From Sphagnum compactum (lineage: Eukaryota > Bryophyta > Sphagnopsida > Sphagnales), in the NCBI GenBank assembly GCA_965153455.1, contig OZ234500.1, positions 15,251,579-15,315,578 of the forward strand: 64,000 nt of DNA, read 5' to 3'. Below, one piece after another: positions 46,690 to 57,014 of this stretch. Both the position numbers and the translations under genes were made by a program. The stretch's first letter is position 1, and each line of letters opens with the position of its first letter. The notes beneath the pieces were generated by a model. It searched no databases and was not told the DNA's origin. It saw only the letters and a program-made list of their open reading frames with translations.

Positions 46690-48867
46690 AGTACCTACCT
46701 ACCTACCCACCTACCTACGCAAAACCTACCTATTACCTACCTACCCTAATTTTACTACTACAGATGATTTTCATTACAACCTACCACTTGACTTGAACAC
46801 TAGTGCAAACTTATGTCTTCCACTATGACTTGATGGAGTGGAATATGGTGAGTGTTTGTAGAAGAGATCATTGCACTAAACCCTAAACTTTAAGCCCTGA
46901 ACCCTTATATTCTAAACCCTAAAGCCTAAGACCATTTCAAATTCTAAGCTTTTGTGTAGCAGAAAAGAGAACACATACACTTGGATGTTAGATACACATA
47001 ACATTGCACCCATGTGCCCTCTTATGATTTTTAATAAGAACATTCCACTGCTAAAAAGATTTAGGGTTTGTCACTAGGGTGTCGTGCCCCCACTACTACT
47101 TTACTTATCATGGTTTTTTTTTCCTTCCTCATTTTAGTCTGTGAATGTTGTGGGAGATTTTTGGGGTTGTGAGTTGCAAGGATTTTGGCTTCCACCCATG
47201 AAAGGATTATTACTAGGTGTTATAATATGGTTTAATATATTGGGAAATGCGTTTCGTATCCAACTATTTTCTCAAAATTTGCAATAAAAAAATGTGGGTG
47301 GATCTATTTTGCAACAATTGTCTTCTCTGGGTTGTGAATTTCAGCTTGTGAAGAAAAGAACTATCAAACCTACAAAATTGCATAAATCCTTTAATTTTAT
47401 TTTTTTTGGGGAGTTTGTTTACTATTTCAGTAGGAAATTCACCACTATATCTTTCAACACATTTTAAAAATTATATCCAAATATATAATTGATGCATAGC
47501 ATTTGTGAATGAATTGAACTCCAAATTGTGCTTCCTACATCACATGTTGGGGACGTTTGCATCAACAAAAAGTCCTGGGTTTGAGCAAAGAATATGATTG
47601 GGGAGGTACGGATGTGCAAGTATGATCAACTATCACAACATTAGTTAAGGTGTGGATTATGCCATCTTCAAAGAAGACAATGTCAAATTTGCTTTTTATA
47701 AGACACTATGTCAAGACATGATATTCGTGATTTGATTCTTTTATTATTAGTGGTCAAACTTAGTCATGTAAACATCATTGACATGTAAAATGCCTTGTAG
47801 TAATTATTATGATTACATGACTACAATCATTTTTTTCATTAGCCATATAACTTGGGATGCAATTAATGGCTATTAATCCTTCCAAGCGAATGAATTGTAA
47901 GTGATTTTTCATTCATCAAGTCTATCACATATCACATTAATTATAAATATAATTAAATATTGATCAAAATGATGACATCAACCTAAAGTCCTTAGATGTA
48001 TATTAAGTTTTATTAAGGATATACTAAAAATATACTGTGTAATCTACTATATTTAAAAATATAGGGGTAAGTTGAAGTCTAGTAATAGTAGGTAGGCCTA
48101 CTTACTTACTTTTAGCTTAGGTTTTTAAGTTACCTATTCCTAGGCTAATAAATAGGTCTAGTTAAATAGTCCACATGATTTACACATGTTAACATTTCAT
48201 AAGTCAATAAATACCTATTATTCAATTATATTTCGTGGCTAGAATACTAAAAATCATGGTCTTTCCGAACTACATAATCATAAAATCCACACAACAAATG
48301 CCATAAATTACAACAATAAAAAATATTACTAATGACAAAAGACACAAGTTTGATTTTATTGCATATTCATGTAGTTACTAATGCCATATATTATTACAAA
48401 TTTAATCATCTGTGAAATAATATATCTCGAACATTTTGGCATAACGGGAGTTGAGTGTTGATGAAGAGAATACATGCAATTGCGATCATCTTACATGGAA
48501 TTTAACCTCATGAACAATGAATGCAAAACTATTATGCATTGCAATATGTGTCCCTAACCTACATTTTCATTGCCGTAGGTACATTGCAAAAGGTGAACGC
48601 CCATTGAATCAATGAATTGTGTGCACACACACCAAGAAAGACATATGATGAACAATTCCAAACCAAATTTAAAATACTATGGAAAAAAATTATGTAGATA
48701 ACATAAGTGTCGTGATGTTCGGTGTTGTAAGGGTGTAAATCCACAATAAACTCTACTGAACAAAAAGACTAAAACCAGTCAAAGGTAGAAACTAATCAAC
48801 CAAAAAGAGATGCACGCACAAATATATACAATGCATAAGAGGAAGCTGAGATGAAATTTTCATGTGT
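46690..48867. other. Spacer with simple repeats, no gene
   Basis: A (CTAC)n tract begins right at the stop codon of the desiccation gene (46690-46745). Degenerate CCCTAAA telomere-like motifs lie at 46877-46930. A TAGG/CTA-rich patch is at 48070-48190. The remainder is AT-rich and empty. Past the gypsy polypurine tract, 48540-48867 may be the start of a 3' LTR, but I found no matching copy at the other end. Confidence 0.5.
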
Positions 48868-48916
48868 CCCCCCCTAGACTTGAGCCAGGAAAAGCGTGGC
48901 ATGGTCTGAGTAGAAA

Positions 48917-49075
48917 TCAAGGTGCTATAGGAGAACATGATGAACAGTACCAAATGACGCGAGAACTTGAGTGAGTTCCAGCTTGAGGCAGAATAGATGA
49001 TATCCTTTATTACAATTATCGCAAAACAACATTTGATCAACTTCGTCTGTCCTCTGACATACCTGACATGGATAG
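48917..49075 (-). pseudogene. PHD finger at the integrase C-terminus
   Basis: The integrase frame runs on into YPCQVCQRTDEVDQ, MLFCDNCNKGYHLFC. After a one-base frameshift it continues as IWYCSSCSPIAP-stop (TGA at 48919-48917). Spacing is C-x2-C-x11-C-x2-C-x4-H-x2-C-x~14-C-x2-C with the family Trp two residues before the seventh Cys: a complete C4HC3 PHD finger. PHD fingers read histone H3 tails (methylated or unmodified K4). Here it stands where chromoviruses have a chromodomain, so a role in target choice is a natural guess. Confidence 0.85.
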
Positions 49076-50290
49076 TCAAGTGGAGGAATCCAAGTTGACG
49101 TGATGATGGTAGGATTTAAGTTCGGCAGGTGGCAAGGCGCACAATTTTTGTAGTGATCCCGAATTGTGCATTCGTCAACTCCTTGTAACTCCAACACACC
49201 TGAAGGCCTGATCGCCTTAATCCTCAAGATAGTGCGACTGGAAGAAATGTCTAGAATATTTTTAGGTTGTCGTTGGAGATACACAAAGTCACCAACATCA
49301 AATTGTCTCACCTTAGGTTTGTAACTGCCACCTCGTGTGTGTGCATACTGTAAAGTGTTTCGATGCTGTGCAATGGACAAGTTTTCCATGGCCATGGGCA
49401 TAACCCTCCTGAATAGAATAGCCCTCTCTACGATGACCCTAGCCCAAATGGCTGGGGAGTCCAAGTCCACAACCTGGTCCATTTGAGCTGCAATGGAAGA
49501 AGGTGGAATGGGATGTCTCCCAAAAAGTAGAAAATAAGGAGCAAAATGAAGCAAAGAGGCGTGTTTGGACATCCTGTAACCCATGGTGATGTAAGGTAGG
49601 GCCACCTCCCAATCCTCTTTGTTCCTAGTGAGGCAAATTTTCCGAAGTCCCTTCTTGCATGTCTGAACCATCCTCTCTGCAAGGCCATCAGCTTGGGGAT
49701 GATCCCTTGAAGTCTGGCGATAGTCGATGAAAGCATGATTAAGTAGGTCTTGGAATTCTCCTCTGAATTCTGATCCTTGATTAGTAAGGCACTCAACATA
49801 AGCCCCAAACCTACTTAGGACCTGTTGTAAGAAAGCCTAGCTGGTGTTATGTGATGATTTGTCCGTCAGCGCAACAAGCTTGACCCACTTTGAAAAATGC
49901 TTAATCATAATCATGATGTAGACATTACCCCTGGAGGTTTGTGGTAACTCTCCAGCTAAATCACATGACCAACGATAAAACATGTCCTAAATAGGGAATG
50001 GAGAAAGCGTGAGCTGTAGAGAGGAGAAGGAAGTTCTCACTCTATCAATTGTTCACACCTAGCAATGCGTCTCAGACTTGAGCATACATACCTCTCCAAT
50101 GGTAATGAGGAGCGAGAAGGCTATAAGTACACTTAACTCCAAAGTGTCCAAGCTCCGAGTGTACCTTTTGAATAAGACTAAGCCGTTCATGTGGTGGAAG
50201 AACCACTCTGTCGCCTTGTGGTAAGCATTGGACGAGGTGATTGTCCCTCCATGAGTAACGTTTGGACTGTTGTTGTATGTGATCCCGATG
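49076..50290 (-). pseudogene. Integrase of the methyltransferase gypsy element
   Basis: The HHCC zinc domain is seen at ~50210-50072 (ERLSLIQKVHSELGHFG...YHWRGMYAQV). The catalytic core follows to ~49600: YIMIMIKHFSKW (the first catalytic Asp, usual in IDHFSKW, is Lys), CLTNQGSEFRGEF (second Asp is Asn), and GLAERMVQTCKKGL (Glu kept). Then MGYRMSKHASLLHFAPYFLL and a C-terminal DVGDFVYLQRQ domain lead to the PHD finger. The frame 49671-48925 is open for 248 codons. Loss of two of three catalytic residues means it cannot integrate. Confidence 0.85.
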
Positions 50291-50539
50291 ACTTGATGTA
50301 ACTTGGGGATGGTATTCCCCATGCTGAACAAACCTCAGAGTGTCCAAGTCCTCCCATAAGGGGATGCTCAACCAGGTTACATTGCAGTAGTGCAACATAA
50401 TTAGATGCATAAGATACTTGTACTGCTCAAATCTAGTCGAAATCATGCCTGGATTCTGAAAAATCTTCAGAGGTAGTGAGGGGTCTTCGCGACATGGTAT
50501 CCACGTTTTGATGTGTAATACCAGGTCAGTGAATAATCT

Positions 50540-50824
50540 TGAACTCATATTCCTGAAGTATAAGTGCCCAACGAGCTAACTTACTAGTAAGCTTATCGTT
50601 GGTCATCACCCACTTGATAAGCTGGTGGTCGGTATACAAAGTGAACTTGGTGCCATAAAGATAGGGCCTGAAATGTATGATGGTCCATACAATAGCAAGA
50701 CATTCCCCCTCGTATGAAGAATAATTGCTTTCAACCTTGTTGTTGCTTTGGGATGCATAGGCGATAACATATTCCTTGCCTTCCTCATCAAGTTGGCCAA
50801 GAATAACACCAATACCAAGAGCAC
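50540..50824 (-). pseudogene. RNase H of the methyltransferase gypsy element
   Basis: Encodes LGIGVILGQLDEEGKEYVIA, ASQSNNKVESNYSSYEGE (catalytic Glu region), FTLYTDHQLIKWVM (Asp) and LARWALILQEYEFKIIH. A stop follows where related elements have Arg (H-R-PG), consistent with CGA to TGA. It would degrade the RNA strand during reverse transcription. Confidence 0.85.
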
Positions 50825-50939
50825 TCTAATCAGTGTGTAGAATGAAGATCTTGCTGAAATTAGGTCTTTTCAGAATGGGGAACTCTGAACGCTTTTCCTT
50901 GAGTGTGTTGAAAGCTTCCTTAGCTTCTTCACTCTATGT

Positions 50940-51958
50940 CTAAGCAACATCCTTCTTTAACAATGCATAAAGAGGATGAGTAATAGTATTGAAGTCTTGG
51001 ACATAAATCTTATAGTAATTACATAGTCCAATGAAACTCCTCAAAGTGTGAACATTAATAAGATTGGGCATTTCCAAAATGGTTACGACTTTGGCCCAAT
51101 GAGCTATAATACCATTTGGCAAAATTCTGTGTCCAAGGTGGACTACTGAGGTGACAGCAAACTCACACTTTTTAGGATGGATCTTCATATTGATTTCGTG
51201 GAGCCTCTTGAATAACTCCTCAAGATGAGCCAAGTGCTGCAGGAGTCCCTTGCTATGCACTAGGACGTCATCTATGTAGCACCTTAGGAAATCTACCCTT
51301 TCAAGAACCTAGTCCATGACTCGCTGAAAGAAGACAAGTGCATTCTTCAATCCAAAAGGCATCACAAGCCATTCCCACAACTTGTTGCTTCCATGGAATG
51401 TTGTTTTCTTGCGATCCGTCGCAGCAAGCACAATCTGGTTGAAGCCTTGCCTTAGATCCACAATTGTGAAGATGTTTGAGTCTCCAATGCTATCAAATAG
51501 TTATTTAGGGATGGGCATGGGGTACTTGTCTTGAGGTGTAACAAGGTTCAAGGCTTATAATCCCCGCACATCCTTTTCTTAGTCCATAATCCAACTGAAT
51601 CCTTCTTTGCTGGCATTACTATAGCGGCTATGAAATTAGAACTTGATGGCTGAATGAGACCAGCTTCATGGAGCTTTTTGCATCTTTCATCTACCAGTTC
51701 CCACTCAAGTTTGCTCAACCTATGCCTCCTCCGATAGATGGGTGTTTCATCTGTAAGGTCTATAGAGAACTGCATGGTCTTACACCTACCTAAGTGTTTT
51801 ATTGAAAATGCGAACACATTTTCATACTTAATTAGCAAGTCTGTGACCTGGTCTTTCTCCTTCTTGGTGAGCTGGTTCCCCATAACGAAAGGGTAGTTGG
51901 AAACACATGGAATGGAGTTGGAAAGTGTGTTCGAAGAACCTGGTGTTGGGTTCTCCAC
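50940..51958 (-). pseudogene. Reverse transcriptase of the methyltransferase gypsy element
   Basis: RT landmarks in order: NQLTKKEKDQVTDLL, FSIDLTDETPIYRRRHRLS, RKR-type KKRMCGDYKP, IFTIVDLRQGFNQI (Asp), MPFGLKNA, then CYIDDVLVHS near 51285-51256 holding the YxDD catalytic pair, and GHRILPNGI and SFIGLCNYY of the thumb. Three or four stops and shifts interrupt it. Motifs place it in Ty3/gypsy. Just upstream (minus strand) lies the methyltransferase, not protease as usual. Confidence 0.88.
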
Positions 51959-52179
51959 TATGCAACTGTGCAGATTCGTAGAAGGTTGTAATTGTTTATT
52001 TAGAAGCTAATGTACCTCCAGGTGTATCAGAAACAACTTGAGTCAAATTACAAGGTACCTCTTCCCCCCCAACACTAAGAATGAAGTGTAGAATGTTGAA
52101 GATAGGTAAGTGTACTTGGTCGGGGTGCCATGTAGTTGCATTGCCAGAACTGCAAGTTGATTAAATCAATGCTGGTGTT

Positions 52180-53247
52180 GTGTACATTTGAAAGAATACA
52201 TAGGTTACCAATAACCATGTAAGGGAGTTCAAGTCCATGCCTCTCCCCAGTAGAGCGTTACGCTCCAATCTAGTCACCTTGGTGTGACTAGTAGTGCTAG
52301 TTTGGAACCCCATAACCCTTTCTCTTTCTTCTAGGCTTGGTTCATCCCAAGTGGCTGAAGCATGACGATACACCAAGAATGGTCCATTTCCCTGAAAGCC
52401 GTGTGCTCCTAGGAAGGAGACAAAGGTGGGCCAAACATTTCTTGGTTTCCTATTGTGTTCGCAAGAAACCAAGGAGGTTTCTCTTGCCTTGTAACTGGTT
52501 GGCAGGAGCTTTGATCATCCAATATGTGAAAAACCTGCAGGTTGAGGTCTCTAATGGTGTATCTTAGAGCTAATTGCAAAACTGAGAGTGGTGCAAGGTT
52601 GGTCCACCAATTGCGCAGCCAATGCGCAAAGGAACCGCATTGTGCCGCATCCAGTGGGAGCGGTTCTCCAAGGTAATGTTTGACCAGCGTGTAGTGCTCC
52701 TAGACTTTCTCCCTTTGGTCAAGTTGAAAAGGGGTGTTCTTAATTACATAACTAAACGTAGAAGAAATGGATTGAGCCCAAGTATCAATCGTACCATGTC
52801 TTTGAAGAGACCAGATCTTGTGTCACTCAAGCCTTCTCCAAATCCAGCCGCTGAAAATCCTTAACACTCCCAACTTGAAATGATGATGTCCACGGGGCCA
52901 AGCAATTCCATATGCTCTTTCTGAATCAGTTGTATGTCAAAGGGCAAGAAAGTGAAACTCGCCTTCCATGCGGTGGTTACAAACTGTTGTGGAAATCTGG
53001 CTATGAGATCCATCATTCTCGATTCCGCCACTTGCTTTGCAATAGGATCAATGTCTATGTAGAAATACTTCCAAACCACCATCCCTGATTGTAGTAGGGC
53101 TTCAAGACTTGTACCAATACCACCAAAGAGCTCTAGTAATGTAATCCCCTCCTTAGGCGGTGTCCAGGTGATTAGCTGACGAAGTACTGGCTTAATTGGT
53201 TCGCCATGGCTCTCCATGTTCTCAAAACTAGATAAAGCTTTGACCAA
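52180..53247 (-). pseudogene. Retroelement-encoded cytosine-5 DNA methyltransferase
   Basis: About 350 codons with 3-4 stops and two or more frameshifts, but all landmarks are visible in order. Motif I LLELFGGIGTSLEALLQSG (S-adenosylmethionine binding) is near 53140-53085. Motif II-like FYIDIDP follows. Motif IV IIISSWEC-stop-GFSAAG, at 52884-52845, has the catalytic Cys at 52866-52864; the stop TAA sits where the family has Gln. Next are GLSDTRSGLF, YVIKNTPF (motif VI, usual Glu-Asn-Val), then LDAAQCGSFAHWLRNWWTNL (motif VIII, 52654-52594; usual HR). Motif IX/X is EPSLEERERVMGF and LLGRGMDL near 52350-52230. The order is canonical, unlike the permuted plant DRM enzymes. The enzyme would add methyl groups to cytosine in DNA. 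Motif IV has Glu-Cys where most have Pro-Cys. Confidence 0.85.
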
Positions 53248-53505
53248 GGGCTAGTGGGCTGCTTTGAACCTTTGTAAAACCTCTAGTTCATGTTGAATGT
53301 CAATAGGAACCACCCTCAAGCTTTCAGTAGCTTAGGCGTGAGTTGTCTCCTCTTCATCTCCTTCTATCCACTCGTGGCTAAATTGTTGGATGTAGGAAAT
53401 GGTGTGTGCTACCTTGAGCATACAATGGTGAGCCATAGGACTATGGTTCCCATGTAAATCAAGGGGTATGTATCCTAGGTGGTGGCCATTAGCCTCCCAA
53501 TCCAC

Positions 53506-53985
53506 TCAGTAGTACGCATGTTCGAACCAGTTGTCAATTGTGAAACCTGGTGGAAACATGGCCTCTTGCCCAATGAGCACATCGTAACTGGTGGCATTGG
53601 TGACTAAACATTTGACCTGTAGGCAAAGCTCCTGATCTGTACCTTCATTGAAGTTAAGTGCAATCAAATCTGAACTCTCCCCAAGTACCTCCTCTACGCT
53701 CCCACTAGCGGTGCGAATTTGCCATATAGATTTCCGTAGTTTGGAGTCGAACATGCCCATTTTCTTGGCAAATTGAACTCCAAGAATCATTGGTTGGGCA
53801 CCTATATCAAGAAATACCACTCTGTGTGTATGTCCTCCCACCTGGATTATTGACTCAGTATTGTCGACAATGGCAATTTCGGTGGCGATGGAAGTTCTCT
53901 CACTAGGCACCACCTTTGGAAATGAGTGAGAGATTTTGTGGAGAGAATGGCTATCCACAATGCCTTTGCTGAGTAATAAATCCAC
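53506..53985 (-). pseudogene. Aspartic protease region of the methyltransferase gypsy element
   Basis: A frame of 159 codons holding a retropepsin-like fold: THRVVFLDIGAQPMILGVQF (active-site D-S/T-G reads DIG), then SSDLIALNFNEG and ATSYDVLIGQEAM, the typical second hydrophobic block. A stop interrupts the linker to the methyltransferase at ~53250. It would process the polyprotein. Confidence 0.75.
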
Positions 53986-54009
53986 AAGTGAGGTGTTTTT
54001 AGCTCCCTT

Positions 54010-54848
54010 CTAATATGTGAATGTAGAATCAAAGGTAGGAAAGCCTATTAGTTTAGCCATGCTAGAATTAATGACCAGATTACGAATGCCATTTATAACA
54101 CGTGAGCTAATCGAGTGTCTCTTTAAGGTGTTGGATGGGACCACTATAACATGTGGATTAAGGATTGGTAGACGACTTGATGTAGTGTTCAGGGTATCCT
54201 TTAGTACTGCAATTATGTCCCTAGCGCTTAACTTCAAATCTTGAAAACTAAACAACAGTGTATTCACAAGCTTTTGCGCCATTTCACGCATTTAAAGTTG
54301 GCACTCCATAAGCTGATTAGTGGAAAATTGTGTGTTTTCCTGATGTACATGTACTCTTCGGACATGAGAATTTGATGCCCTAGTAGCTTGTGGTGTAGTA
54401 TCTCCTCCCCCCTCACCAACAAGGTGCGTTCTTCTTTCGTGTTGAGAGGACGAAAAGATTGTGGCATGATTGCTCGAGGTCCTCTAGCCCTGGTAATAGG
54501 ACTTGAACCAGATACAAGTCCATTAGTCTGAATTACCTGCCTAGTGGTAGAAACTTTGGGTGCCACACTAGCTTCTTGTGCCACAAAGTAGGAAGGGCAA
54601 AAAGAAGTGGTAAATTTTGGTGTGAGACTAGAATTGTGTGCACTGGAAAGAACATACTTCCTAACCATGGCATTGTGTGAAAGGCCATAGAATGACTTAG
54701 GAGGTCCTTCCCATGATCCTAAACCCTGTACAGGTTCAGCATGACTAGCTGGTTGGGAAGACTTGCTTTTTAGATTAGCAAGTTGGGCTTTCAATGTTTC
54801 AAGTTCAATTTGTAGAGTTTGAACTTGAGCGGCATGGGCTTGAAGCAC
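54010..54848 (-). pseudogene. Gag-protease linker of the gypsy element
   Basis: Two overlapping frames (54848-54264 and 54291-54010). The first starts with a heptad-like coiled coil (VQTLQIELETLKAQLANLKS) and continues as Ser/Thr-rich low-complexity sequence. The second leads into the protease with VIVVPSNTLKRHSISSRVIN. No family recognised; position alone assigns it to gag-pol. Confidence 0.6.
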
Positions 54849-56001
54849 CTCCCTCTTGTCAACATTGTGCTCCTTCTTTTTAGCATTCTTACTGGAATTA
54901 CCTTTGGTGGGGAAAGCCTAAGTGGAAGGTTGAGGTGCCTTGGCTTTTGGTTGAGGGGCAGCGGAGATGCTGGCAGATTTTGCCATGGTAATCGAAGTTG
55001 CTTCCGTTTCCGTTTCGAGAACTTGGCAAAACAAACAGCTTCCTGATGTCCCTCTTTCTCGTAATAATCACAAAAGAGATCCTCTGAAGGAATGTTGCAC
55101 TCACTAGCTTTGTGGGCAGGATTGCCACAGTAATTGCAAGAAGGTAGGATGGGTGCAACCGAGTGCATCGCTTTAGCCCTTGAAAAAAAATGTGATGATT
55201 TGGTTAGCGCAGCTGGTGGACGCAGAGGCTTTGAACATGATGGAGGCCTCATAGTAGTGGCCTCATAACGTGCTAGTTCCAACTTTTCAGAAATGTTGTA
55301 CACATCTAGCAAAGTGTACGAGTTTTCAAATTTTGCAAAAACCCGTTGCAAAACCTTCACATGGAGTGTCAGAGTACCTTCCAACGAATGAAGATACCGA
55401 TGAGCAGCTTCTAGGTCTGTGATGCTCTGAGTATCCTCTTTAAACTTGAGAAGCCTCCTATAGAGCATCTTAAAGGTTTCATCCTTTTGGTGAGAGAAGG
55501 TGGCGAACTGCAGAATTTTTTTAGAACCCTTAACCAGAAATTCCAGCTTAAGAACTCGAAAGAATTCCCCCACTGGATCAACAAAAGTTTGGTGCATCGA
55601 TGGGTGGTTGGAATGTTTGCGGTAACAGCAATGAGTTGTTGAGGAGAAACGTTTACTGAAATAGGTACCGGATCTGAATTATTGGGCACAGTCCCATAAT
55701 GTGCAATGGTAGTTTGCAGTGCAGCTTGAGAGGTGGTGGCAATGGTTGTGGCATAAGCTAGATTGAAGATTTGGGTGATGCCGAAAATCCTCGGAGAATG
55801 TTGCTCGTAGACATCTAATGCCTCATAATGCACATAACGGGCCAGTTGTTTGAATGTGAACGCCTCGATGTAATTATCGCCATTCTTGAGCTCCAATTCA
55901 CAAACCACAATTGAGAAAATTGCTTTAAACTCCCTCAAAGAAATGGTATTTGGCCTTCCGCTGAATTTCTTAATTCTCCCAGAAGAACTGCTAACCTCCA
56001 T
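54791..56001 (-). pseudogene. gag of the methyltransferase gypsy element
   Basis: It starts at ATG 56001 (MEVSSSSGRIKKFSGRPNTI) with an N-terminal capsid-like segment (LREFKAIFSIVVCELE). Around 55600 the frame shifts and continues to 54791 with VDPVGEFFRVLKLEFLVKG, HQKDETFKMLYRRLLKFKED and AHRYLHSLEGTL, the usual Ty3 capsid helices. One intact CCHC knuckle, CNYCGNPAHKASEC (C-x2-C-x4-H-x4-C), is followed by a second with one Cys lost (CDYYEKEGHQEAVC). It would package the element RNA. Confidence 0.82.
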
Positions 56002-57014
56002 GGTGTATATGGGTGTAGAGATAACGGCTTACAGCGGAATATACGGTGATGGTGTGAAAGCTGGTGTGGCAACAGGCATACCCCAATGATTAACCCCTCC
56101 AAATGGACTTTTATGTACCATTGATGTTGACGCGCTCCCAAGCTCCTTGATAGACTCAGGATGAGTCTAAAATAAGAAAACAACGGATAGGTTAGGAGCT
56201 CGGGGCACGCTCCCTCGCTCTCAGCACTTTAAAGGGGTAGAGGGGCATGCTGGAGCTCTGGGATGGGACTAGGAAGAGTGACAAACAATCTATTTACTCA
56301 CTCGAATCTGCATCCAACCAACCAACACGGTGGTTAGTACAATGTTGGGACACCTTTGGTGCTAGGAAGAGCCACGGGTGACCTCGGACTCACAAGACTC
56401 ACCACAGCCCGAAGTCAGGGGAAGCCATCACCTTCCCCCATATAGTATACTTTGCACCTCTCCGCGAGGCCTACATCCAAATGGCTTTTTGTCCCGGGAC
56501 TCCCCAAGGAAAGTCCCGAAATTGCCAAGGTTGGAACTCCCGTAACTTTGCGGGGCTATAACTTCGTACTCAGACCTCTGATTGGGACAAGGTCCAAAGC
56601 AAAGTTGTAGCTCTTGTCAAGAGCTTTTCAACAGTGTGTTGCACGCCACCTGCACGCACAGAAGTCGGGTCGATTCTCGACTTTACGTGGTCGGGAATTA
56701 AACTGCCAGTTTGATTCCCGGCCTTTCTTTTCGCCATAACTTGTGTTATAGATGTCCAAATGGGTCATGCAAGACCATTTTAGACATCTACACCTCAATA
56801 GCTTTCCAATGATATAAATAACTCCTCAATGCGAGGTGTTTTGACATCTGCAATCACTCTCTGAAGGTTCACGAGTCCACCGGGACTCCAACTCTCAAAA
56901 TGGGAGCTCATTCGGGAGTATGAGTCTTCAATCCCACACTCTCACACTCCTCCTGGCCCGCGCCCTTGTAACCCTTTTAGCCTTGGTCGTGAGCCCAAGG
57001 CTAGGGTTGCGACA
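56002..57014 (-). other. Putative 5' LTR/leader of the gypsy element
   Basis: GC-richer than the surroundings and non-coding. Read on the minus strand it begins TGTCGCAACCCTAGCC at 57014 and runs to the gag ATG. Near 56190-56160 it has a TTATTTTAG splice-acceptor-like string before gag. I cannot place the LTR end or a primer-binding site with confidence, and no second copy is found at the left end of the element. Confidence 0.45.

Larger units (their letters stand above)
48868..57014 (-). mobile_element. Ty3/gypsy element with DNA methyltransferase and PHD finger
   Basis: Minus-strand order: 5' non-coding region, gag with CCHC knuckle, linker, protease, cytosine-5 methyltransferase, RT, RNase H, integrase, PHD finger, and a G7 purine tract (48874-48868). 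RT-RNaseH-integrase order is that of Ty3/gypsy. The two extra domains are the notable feature. All genes carry frameshifts or stops, so this copy is inactive. The right boundary is uncertain: the minus strand has TGTCGCAACCCTAG at 57014, a possible LTR start, but this does not match what follows the purine tract on the left. Either the element is truncated or its LTRs have been replaced or diverged. Confidence 0.85.

Noticed and set aside
48925-49079. Captured independent host PHD gene next to the gypsy element
   Set aside because: The finger is in the same frame as the integrase C-terminus for most of its length and ends just before the purine tract, so it is part of pol.
52861-53247. Host DRM2-type methyltransferase gene fragment
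   Set aside because: Motif order is canonical, not permuted; it is embedded between protease and RT on the same strand with no introns or separate promoter.
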